Below, piece after piece: positions 22,644 through 28,587 of a DNA stretch of 28,587 nucleotides. The stretch spans positions 1 through 28,587 of the forward strand of contig DASWVC010000008.1 of NCBI GenBank assembly GCA_036401335.1, read 5' to 3'. The position numbers and the translations under genes are program-made. Source of the DNA: DASWVC01 sp036401335. GTDB lineage: Bacteria; Verrucomicrobiota; Verrucomicrobiia; Chthoniobacterales; JAFAMB01. Within the stretch, counting starts at the first letter, position 1, and each line of letters starts with the position of its first letter. The notes beneath the pieces are model-generated. The model did not search any database and was not told the DNA's origin. It saw only the letters and a list, made by a program, of their open reading frames with translations.

Positions 22644-25279
22644 ACCTCTATGCTTTCAGTTTTGTTGTCGCTGAGGAACACACTTGGTTGCCTCAATCGG
22701 CTCACGTTCAGAATGGTGGCGACGGCGCCGTGCTCGGACGCGCCCTCACGCGAATAAGGGGAGACCCGCAACAGGTACCAGGAACGCCCTTGTGCCTCAA
22801 CGATGAGCTCAGTTGCCCGTTTCTCCGCCATGGCCTGCTGTGCGGCTTTGGCCAACTCACGCAGCAAGGGATGGGACAGGTCCGTCAGCAGCCGGTCGGC
22901 GTCGCCGGCCAGGAGGTTCAATTCCTCCGCGGCCACGGGCGTGAACTTGCGAATGCGCAAGGTAGCGTCCAAAAAAATGGTCCCGATCTCAGCCGTTCGC
23001 AGCAGATTCTCCAGGTCGTTGTTGGACACCAGAAGTTCTTCATTCTTGCGTTGGTACTCGAAGTTCAACGTGGACAATTCTTCGTTGATGCTTTCGAGCT
23101 CTTCATTGCCACTTTGCAGTTCTTCGTTTGCCGCAATGAGCTCCTCGTTGATGGATTGTAATTCCTCATGCGACGCTTGCTGGGTGTGCATTGCCGTCTG
23201 CAAATCCTGCCGGGTGGTCAGCAACTCCTGCTCAAGCGCCGCCACGTGGTCATCGGTGAACGGGGAGGGCGGCGCGTCGCCTGCGCCCACGGCGACCGGC
23301 CGTGCGTTGACTTCCTCCAGGAAGACAAGAAGCACGGAGGGTCCCTCCGCGGCAGCCGGCATCGGTTTCACCGTCAACTGAAGCAAGCGGGTGGTGTCCC
23401 GGCCTTTCCACTTCACCCCCCGGTAACTTACCACCCCGCTTTCCTTTCGGGCACGGCTGAGCGCGGCGTTGAGCGTTCCCGCAACGGTACGCGGCACGAG
23501 CTTAAGCAGGTTTAACTGCGCCGGACCGGTGGGTAGCGCGGTGAAGTTTCCCGGCTGACCGAAACTGTAGAGGACCTCATTCTGTTCATTCACGGCAAAA
23601 CAGGTCGGCACGAAATCGGCTAAGAGGTTCGCGTGAATGGTTTCCCGGAGCGCTTCCTGCCGCGGCGCTCCGCTCAGCGGGTTTACGCGTTCCAGCGCCG
23701 GAACCACCCAAGACGGATGGAGCACAGCCGTAGGAGGAACCAATGAATCGGAGCTGAGTTTGCGGTAAATTCGAGCTTTTGAGTCGACCGACTCAAAAGC
23801 ATTTTGCCGTTCCCCAACGGTCTCACTCGACCCAAGAAACAGGTACCCTTGCGGCTGTAACGCAAAATGGAACAAAGCGAACACCTTGTGCTGCCGCGCT
23901 GTTTGCAGGTAGATCAACAGGTTGCGGCAGCTGATCAGATTCACCCGGGTGAAGGGAGGGTCGCGGAGAAGGTTTTGCGTTGCAAAAACCACCTTCTCAC
24001 GAAGGTGCCGGTGGACTCGGTAAGCGTCGCCTTCCTGCGTAAAATACTTGGCCAGCAGTTCGGCGGGGACGTCCATGGCAACACCGGCCGGGTACCTCCC
24101 GGTGCCGGCAAAGTTGACCGCAGCCGCGTTGACATCCGTGGCAAAGACCTTGATCGAATAGTCTACCGCCAGCATCGCCGCGTGCTCCTGCAACAGCATG
24201 GCGATCGAGTAGACTTCTTCCCCGGTCGCGCAGCCCGGCACCCACACGCGGATGGATTGTTCTTTCTCCGCACCCGCGAAGAGGGCCGGAATCACCGTTG
24301 CTTTTAAAACCCGGAACGCTTCGGCATCGCGAAAAAACCGCGTCACGCTGATCAACAAATCGGTTTTGAGCGCAGCGAGCTCGTCCGGCGTTTGCTGCAG
24401 AAACTCAAGGTAATGGTCAAAGTTTTCGATTTGCGAAATGCCCATCCGCCGCTCAAGCCGCCGCACCAGCGTGCTCCGCTTGTAGTGGGTAAAGTCCACG
24501 CCCGTTTGCGCGCGAATCAACGCGCTCATTTTCTCCAGGGCCCCTTCGGGCGGGCTCCATCGGTTAAAGCGCGGCGGGGCCAAAAGTGGATGGTTCACAA
24601 ACCGACGCAAGAACGCCGGCATTTCTGCAGGCGGAAGAATGCAATCGGCCATGCCGGTAGCGATCGCACTGTGCGGCATGCCATTGAACAGCGCCGAACA
24701 CTCGTCCTGCACGATGACCAAACCCCCCGCTTCCTTGACCGCGCGAACACCCCGGGCACCGTCACTGCCCGTCCCCGAAAGGCTGATGGCGATGCCCCGT
24801 TCTGCTTGATCCTGGGCGAGTGCCATGAAAAAATGATCGATCGGCAGTTTGAGGCCCGCTCCGCGGGGAAAAGGGGCCAGCAAAAGTTTCCCCTGAAAAA
24901 TGACCATGCATTTGTTGGGTGGAATCACGTGGACGTGATTGGCCCTGACTGCCATGCCGTCGGTGATCTGAACAACCGGCATCGAGGTCCGTCGCTTCAA
25001 CAAGGCAACCAGCTGGCTTTTGTAATCGGGCGAAAGGTGTTGAACGACGACAAACGCCATCCCGCTTGCAGGCGGCATGGCGCTGAAGAACGTGTTCAAG
25101 GCGTCGAGGCCTCCCGCCGATGCACCCAGGCCAACCACGTAAAAGGGTAAATGGTCACCGCGTCCAACCTTTTCCTGCTTGTCTGAGACGACAGCCGGGC
25201 GGCCGGCCTTGAGTGGCCTCCGGTTCTGGCGTTTCATCTTGAGCGGACCGTTGTCCTTCCGTCCATCCATGCGGGTCAT
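22586..25279 (-). CDS. CheB-CheR fusion with PAS and coiled-coil regions
   Basis: An 897-residue cytoplasmic protein. An N-terminal methylesterase domain (about 45-235) keeps the catalytic triad Ser54 (GASAGG), His81 (VQHLSP) and Asp173 (SGTGSDG). A CheR methyltransferase domain follows (about 250-510), with SAM-site residues in WVPGCATGEEVYS and SCRNLLIYL. Next come a PAS-like region, a long coiled coil of repeated (S/A)xNEEL units, and a C-terminal PAS domain. There is no CheB receiver domain and no kinase domain; many relatives carry the kinase in the same chain, whereas here it is the overlapping next gene. No chemoreceptor, CheA or CheW is in the window, so the target may not be classical chemotaxis. 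The start is uncertain, as several Met codons lie in the first 15 residues. Confidence 0.93.
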   Translation of the reverse strand: MTRMDGRKDNGPLKMKRQNRRPLKAGRPAVVSDKQEKVGRGDHLPFYVVGLGASAGGLDALNTFFSAMPPASGMAFVVVQHLSPDYKSQLVALLKRRTSMPVVQITDGMAVRANHVHVIPPNKCMVIFQGKLLLAPFPRGAGLKLPIDHFFMALAQDQAERGIAISLSGTGSDGARGVRAVKEAGGLVIVQDECSALFNGMPHSAIATGMADCILPPAEMPAFLRRFVNHPLLAPPRFNRWSPPEGALEKMSALIRAQTGVDFTHYKRSTLVRRLERRMGISQIENFDHYLEFLQQTPDELAALKTDLLISVTRFFRDAEAFRVLKATVIPALFAGAEKEQSIRVWVPGCATGEEVYSIAMLLQEHAAMLAVDYSIKVFATDVNAAAVNFAGTGRYPAGVAMDVPAELLAKYFTQEGDAYRVHRHLREKVVFATQNLLRDPPFTRVNLISCRNLLIYLQTARQHKVFALFHFALQPQGYLFLGSSETVGERQNAFESVDSKARIYRKLSSDSLVPPTAVLHPSWVVPALERVNPLSGAPRQEALRETIHANLLADFVPTCFAVNEQNEVLYSFGQPGNFTALPTGPAQLNLLKLVPRTVAGTLNAALSRARKESGVVSYRGVKWKGRDTTRLLQLTVKPMPAAAEGPSVLLVFLEEVNARPVAVGAGDAPPSPFTDDHVAALEQELLTTRQDLQTAMHTQQASHEELQSINEELIAANEELQSGNEELESINEELSTLNFEYQRKNEELLVSNNDLENLLRTAEIGTIFLDATLRIRKFTPVAAEELNLLAGDADRLLTDLSHPLLRELAKAAQQAMAEKRATELIVEAQGRSWYLLRVSPYSREGASEHGAVATILNVSRLRQPSVFLSDNKTESIEVCGVKKTNPTQRCASKRKK

Positions 25280-25407
25280 GCAAGAGAAGGCATATTTATA
25301 TAATTTATGTTAAATACAAGTATAAACTGGATTACTAAGAGCATTTAACCCAGTAGTGCACCCCTTGAGGCCCAGTCCTCCCCGCGGCGAAAGTCCGGCG
25401 TCGCGGT
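25280..25407. other. AT-rich promoter-like gap between lipoate gene and cheB/cheR
   Basis: Bases 25290-25350 are strikingly AT-rich for this GC-rich region (TATTTATATAATTTATG-type sequence). They lie directly upstream of the minus-strand CheB/CheR start, as expected for its promoter. No unambiguous -35/-10 pair could be fixed. A GC hairpin (CCGCG with CGCGG, 25382-25405) lies right after the lipoate-gene stop; it has no U tract. Confidence 0.4.
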
Positions 25408-26070
25408 TCAATAGCGCAGGGTCCACGCTGGGGCGCCGTACTTCTCACGCTCCAGAATGCGGGCCGCCGCAAGCACCTCGTCGGTGAGGGAACTAGGGCT
25501 GACGTTCCGGGCGAGGGCTGCGGCGAAATCCGCCAACAGGCCCCCTGGAAGGGGCAAGCCCTGCACGCTGCCCTGGAGCAGGACGCCTTTCCTATGCCTG
25601 CGGATGGCTGCGCCCGCGACTTTACGGCCCTCCCATTTCAGGTCGGCCCGCACGGCGCGCCCGAAACAGGCGTCAGAAAGGCGAACATCGGGTTCGCCTG
25701 ACTGATGCACGGGAAGGCCATGCGTCCTCAGAGTCGCCGCCAGCGCGGCGTGCACCTCCCAATAGATTGCCTCGACGCGTAACCGGGGGTACTTGGGTGG
25801 CAACAACAAAGCGTAGGTGAAATCGTCCTGGTGTTCGACGATTCCACCGCCGGTCCAGCGGCGGACGAGGTCCCAACCCGCGCAGCGGGCCGGGACCGTC
25901 ACGTGCCGGGTAAAATAGCCGAGCGACACGCTTGGGCGTTGCCATCGGTAATGGCGGAGGGTAGGCCGGTCAAACTCCGGTCGCCACAGCAGCGCTTCAT
26001 CCGTCGCCATGTTAAGGGCAGCGTGCTTGGGTAACAGGTCATCGATGCAGAGCAGCGCGTCACAAAACAT
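25408..26070 (-). CDS. Lipoate-protein ligase / octanoyltransferase family protein (LipM-like)
   Basis: A 220-residue member of the biotin/lipoate A/B ligase fold, which attaches lipoyl or octanoyl groups to dehydrogenase E2 and GcvH proteins. RRWTGGGIVEH (70-80) is the substrate-binding glycine loop, and Lys150 in EGRKVAGAAIRR is the conserved lysine. Cys135 in SDACFGRAV sits where LipM octanoyltransferases have their catalytic cysteine. No extra C-terminal ligase domain is present. Octanoyltransferase activity is therefore at least as likely as ATP-dependent ligase activity; this is inference from motifs. The gene lies on its own, divergent from the MFS gene, with a palindrome 17 bp upstream. 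Confidence 0.85.
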   Translation of the reverse strand: MFCDALLCIDDLLPKHAALNMATDEALLWRPEFDRPTLRHYRWQRPSVSLGYFTRHVTVPARCAGWDLVRRWTGGGIVEHQDDFTYALLLPPKYPRLRVEAIYWEVHAALAATLRTHGLPVHQSGEPDVRLSDACFGRAVRADLKWEGRKVAGAAIRRHRKGVLLQGSVQGLPLPGGLLADFAAALARNVSPSSLTDEVLAAARILEREKYGAPAWTLRY

Positions 26071-26087
26071 GGGGCGGAAAAGGCATT

Positions 26088-26102
26088 ACAAGCCAGGCTT
26101 GT
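26088..26102. promoter_or_regulatory. Perfect 15-bp palindrome in the lipoate-MFS divergent region
   Basis: ACAAGCCAGGCTTGT has perfect 7-base arms around a central A. It lies 17 bp upstream of the lipoate-gene start and is followed on the plus strand by CTATAGAAAATATGA, which is AT-rich. The position suits an operator or a 5' leader hairpin. No known regulator motif is recognised. The rest of the gap (26071-26246) shows nothing else clear. Confidence 0.35.
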
Positions 26103-26246
26103 CTATAGAAAATATGATCGTTATCCGCCGATTGAACCTGGAAATCAAAGACCGGCTCACTGTTAGTCAAGCCCGCAGGAGTGTCACCACCCGTGCCAGT
26201 GTCGCGGGCGTGCCCGATCCCGTAAACGCCGCCAAGGGTTCTCGCG

Positions 26247-27563
26247 GTGCGGGCCGGCCCTTTTCGCCTTTCCCCATCGGCTTGCCTTTGCAAAGGGTGC
26301 GGGCCAGTGCTTGTAAAGCCCGTGACCCTCTGGCGTGATCCGACGGCCCGTCTGGTTTTGACGGCCAATTTTTTCCTCATTGTGGGGGCCGGCATCACGT
26401 TCATGGCAGTGCCTTGGCTCCTGATCCACCAACCTCAGGGCGAAGTGACCTACGGAGGCGTGAATGCCGCCGTCACGCTGCTGATCTTTGCGCTGCTGCC
26501 TGCCTTTGGCAAGCTGGTGGACCGACATTCCCGCAAACGGATCGTGCTCGGCTATTACCTTTTCTGTTTTTTACTTAATTCTGCGGTCATCACCAGCATG
26601 CTCTTGTCGCGGCGAGTGGACGTGTGGCACCTGCTCACGGTTTACTGCCTGGGCTCACTGGGCCACAGCCTTTATTACCCGGCACAATTTGCGTTGAACC
26701 AGGAAATTTTCAGCCCGGACCAGTACGAAAGTTTAAGCGGCACCATCGAAGTCTTGTGGCAGGCCGGGGCCATGGTGGCCGGTGCGGCAGGGGCGTTTGC
26801 CATCACGTTCGTGCCATTCTGGGGCATTTTGTGCTTTGATACAGGTTGTTATGTGCTGGGGTTCCTGCTCATTCTGCGGGTGCCCTACCGACCGCGGCGT
26901 TTGGTTACGGCCGAAAAGGAATCGGCGTGGAAACTTTTGGCGGAAGGGTGTGGCTACCTGCGCGAACGGCCCCGGCTCTCGGTCGTCATCTTCGGGAGTT
27001 TTCTTCCGTTCCTTGGATTGATGGTCGCAAACTACCTGTCGCCTATTTTCGTGAGCGGTACGCTTCGCGCCGGCCCGGAAGCCTACGGCTACGGCGAAGT
27101 TGCCTATGCGGTGGGTGCGGTAGCCGCGGGGTTGACGGTTCCGAAGCTCAACGCCCGCTACGGGCTGGTCGGAACGCTCCTGTTAACGATCGGCGTTTTC
27201 ACGGTTGCCTCGGCTCTGGTGCCGTTGTTTCCGGTGCTGGCGATTTTCGTGGTGGCGTTTGCCTTTCAGGGCTGGGGCAATGCCGGATCGAGGGTGGCTC
27301 GAAGCATTCTCGTGCTCCAGACGGTGCCCAACGAACTCGTCGGCCGGGTGAACCTTTTCTATGGAGCCGGGGAACGTTTGCTGCGCTCGGTATGCCTGGT
27401 CGCGGCCACCTGGCAGGTAGCCGTCTCAGGGCCACGGACCAGCTATTGGATGATTGCGGGCATCGCCTTTTCAGCCTGGATCCTGGTCCTGGTTTGTCGC
27501 CGGACCCGCCTTCGACCGGTGCCGCCTCGAGGAACGTGTCGGCGTATCGGGGTATCGGAGTAA
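26247..27563 (+). CDS. Major facilitator superfamily transporter (MFS_3/EntS-like)
   Basis: A 12-helix inner-membrane permease of up to 438 residues. The opening LWRDPTARLVLTANFFLIVGAGIT and the loop GKLVDRHSRKRIVLGYY (the motif A position) are typical of the exporter branch that includes enterobactin-type exporters; the substrate cannot be told. The start is ambiguous: GTG 26247 has AAGGG eight bases upstream, and GTG 26307 has AAAGGG nine bases upstream and fits the usual short N-terminus better. The last codons and the stop lie in a run of the octamer GTATCGGR, so the C-terminus may have been altered by that repeat. No co-oriented partner gene is close. Confidence 0.88.
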   Translation: MRAGPFRLSPSACLCKGCGPVLVKPVTLWRDPTARLVLTANFFLIVGAGITFMAVPWLLIHQPQGEVTYGGVNAAVTLLIFALLPAFGKLVDRHSRKRIVLGYYLFCFLLNSAVITSMLLSRRVDVWHLLTVYCLGSLGHSLYYPAQFALNQEIFSPDQYESLSGTIEVLWQAGAMVAGAAGAFAITFVPFWGILCFDTGCYVLGFLLILRVPYRPRRLVTAEKESAWKLLAEGCGYLRERPRLSVVIFGSFLPFLGLMVANYLSPIFVSGTLRAGPEAYGYGEVAYAVGAVAAGLTVPKLNARYGLVGTLLLTIGVFTVASALVPLFPVLAIFVVAFAFQGWGNAGSRVARSILVLQTVPNELVGRVNLFYGAGERLLRSVCLVAATWQVAVSGPRTSYWMIAGIAFSAWILVLVCRRTRLRPVPPRGTCRRIGVSE

Positions 27564-27567
27564 CGGG
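27544..27567 (+). repeat. Short tandem octamer repeat at the MFS stop codon
   Basis: Three consecutive octamers read GTATCGGG, GTATCGGA and GTAACGGG. They encode the end of the transporter (IGVSE) and contain its stop codon. Such arrays can slip during replication and change the reading frame end. Confidence 0.6.
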
Positions 27568-27664
27568 GTGGAAGAACCGGGGGTCGCGCCGGCCGGGTAG
27601 GCCGGCGGGTGAGGGCAACCCCGCGGCGAGGCGGGGGCGACGGGGCTTCCGTTCCACACCGATG

Positions 27665-27743
27665 CCCCGGCGGCGAAGGGACTCGCCGCCCTACCGGGCC
27701 CCATACCCCGGCGGCGAAGCCCCTCGCCGCCCCACCGGGCCCC
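27665..27743. repeat. Two tandem GC-rich hairpin repeats
   Basis: Two 38-bp units (27665-27702 and 27706-27743) differ at four positions by eye. Each contains GGCGGCGA and TCGCCGCC, perfect 8-base arms around a 6-base loop, followed by a CCGGGCCCC end. The flank at 27601-27643 is similarly GC-rich but diverged. They may act as a transcription barrier between the MFS gene and parB, or be part of a dispersed repeat family. Confidence 0.7.
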
Positions 27744-27993
27744 GGTCACGCCGGACGGTTCCGGCGCCGCAGAGGCGTGGTCGCAACCGGGGTAGTTCGA
27801 TGCCGATGCGTGCTGCCTCCGGAAGGCCAGGCTCCGGCCGAGGCAATGCCGAGCGCCCTGGTTTTGCCCGCGCGCTCGGGTTGGGGACGCAATGTTTTCA
27901 GCGCGTCCTGACCGTCCCGGATGGACTGGTCGTATTGGTCCGCCACGGCCCGCCTTGCGTTCAATGCCGCACTCCGGTACCCTGAAGGCCCTT
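27744..27993. other. Non-coding stretch before parB
   Basis: No supported gene is seen here. A further hairpin is formed by TGCCTCCGG and CCGGCCGAGGCA (about 27813-27845). Small frames exist on both strands but have no recognisable motif or ribosome binding site. No parS-like palindrome (TGTTTCACGTGAAACA) was noticed. A GAAGG ribosome binding site for parB ends the region. Confidence 0.4.
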
Positions 27994-28587
27994 ATGGGAA
28001 AAGTTGTTCTCGGCAAAGGCCTTGGCGCGCTAATTAACACCCCGAAACCAGTTGCCGCCACCGCCGCTGAACCCGGGCATCGCGTTGAGCAAATCGCACT
28101 TGCCGAGGTGGTGCCGAGTCCGTTGCAGCCGCGCAAAAGCTTTGAACCGCAGCACCTGGATGAACTCGTGGAATCTATCCGGGAACACGGCATCATCCAG
28201 CCGTTAATAGTGCGGCGGGTGGCGGGAAAGTGTGAACTCATTGCGGGCGAGCGGCGCTGGCGTGCTGCTGGCCAGCTCGGCCTGGCGGATGTTCCCGTCA
28301 TTGTGCGCCAGGCCTCCGATCGCGACGTGCTGGAGATGGCCCTGATTGAAAACCTGCAGCGCGAAGACCTGAACCCGATTGAGGAAGCTGTCGCCTACAA
28401 ACGGTTGGCGGCCGAGTTTGAATTGCGGCAGGAAGACATCGCCGCGCGGGTGGGCAAGAGCCGCTCGGTCATCGCCAATTCCCTTCGCCTCTTGGATCTG
28501 CACCCCCAGGTGCAGAGTTACCTGGTGCGCGGCCGCCTATCGGTCGGACACGCCAAGGTGCTGCTTGGCCTCGATAACCCCGCCGAG
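27994..28587 (+). CDS. parB: Chromosome-partitioning protein ParB, N-terminal part (cut at window edge)
   Basis: This DNA-binding CTPase loads at parS sites and spreads, organising the origin region for segregation. There are 198 residues before the edge. The N-terminus GKVVLGKGLGALI is typical of chromosomal ParB. The CTP-binding region has GERRWRA (85-91) and ENLQREDLNPIEEA (119-132). The helix-turn-helix follows (about 146-166, EDIAARVGKSRSVIANSLRLL). GAAGG five bases upstream supports the ATG at 27994. ParA, often the upstream partner, is not in the window; an MFS gene and a repeat-rich gap come first. Confidence 0.96.
   Translation, partial: MGKVVLGKGLGALINTPKPVAATAAEPGHRVEQIALAEVVPSPLQPRKSFEPQHLDELVESIREHGIIQPLIVRRVAGKCELIAGERRWRAAGQLGLADVPVIVRQASDRDVLEMALIENLQREDLNPIEEAVAYKRLAAEFELRQEDIAARVGKSRSVIANSLRLLDLHPQVQSYLVRGRLSVGHAKVLLGLDNPAE

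Noticed and set aside
20946..25279. A new defence or chemosensory system
   Set aside because: All domains belong to well-known signalling families, and no effector, nuclease or chemoreceptor gene accompanies them in this window.
27746..27964. 72-residue minus-strand frame before parB
   Set aside because: Arg/Pro-rich reading of GC-rich repeat DNA with no motif and no start signal; insufficient for a gene call.

Overview
Chromosomal segment (28.6 kb, GC-rich, densely coding) from a Gram-negative, respiring bacterium. Signs of this are a 14-subunit-type complex I gene cluster, a small lipoprotein, a membrane-anchored SurA/PpiD-like foldase, ParB, and CheB/CheR signalling. The gene mix, and a UbiA of the kind found in organisms without classical ubiquinone operons, suggest Verrucomicrobiota or a relative. 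No rRNA or marker gene confirms this, so the placement is only an inference. No rRNA, tRNA, CRISPR array, phage gene or transposase gene was seen.

Layout. 1-3464 (minus strand): the N-terminal part of cobalamin-dependent methionine synthase (metH, cut by the window edge), a UbiA-family prenyltransferase, and a MutT/MTH1-type Nudix hydrolase. 3482-15809 (plus strand): a tight complex I operon, nuoD-[small BamE-like lipoprotein]-nuoE-F-G-H-I-J-K-L-M-N, with many 4-nt start/stop overlaps. nuoA, nuoB and nuoC are absent from its head. A perfect CRP-type palindrome (TGTGA-N6-TCACA) lies about 60 bp before nuoD. 15992-19473 (plus): a SurA/PpiD-like foldase, a TPR protein and methionyl-tRNA synthetase. 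19856-20965 (plus): a histidine kinase with an N-terminal cyclic-nucleotide-binding domain. 20946-25279 (minus): a hybrid PAS-kinase-receiver protein and a CheB-CheR-PAS fusion, overlapping each other by 58 bp. 25408-26070 (minus): a lipoate ligase/octanoyltransferase-family gene. 26247-27563 (plus): an MFS transporter. 27994-end (plus): parB, cut by the window edge.

The genes mainly serve central physiology. The NDH-1 operon encodes the NADH-dehydrogenase module (E, F, G), the connecting subunits (D, I) and the whole membrane proton-pumping arm (H, J-N). The divergent UbiA gene could help make the quinone that NDH-1 reduces. The signalling block (20.9-25.3 kb) looks like one chemosensory-like or stress phosphorelay split over two overlapping genes, with a separate cNMP-sensing kinase converging on it.

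The least ordinary DNA is between genes. Two copies of one dispersed palindromic repeat family (motif AATGCCACRAATCAAA) sit at 1741-1896 and 15811-15944. A 370-bp MITE-like element with ~50-bp imperfect inverted termini separates metG from the cNMP kinase (19475-19844). GC-rich tandem hairpins precede parB (27665-27743). I did not find a clearly new multi-gene system. The best leads are the lipoprotein inserted in the nuo operon, the CRP-like site before nuoD, the cNMP-histidine kinase and the repeat families.
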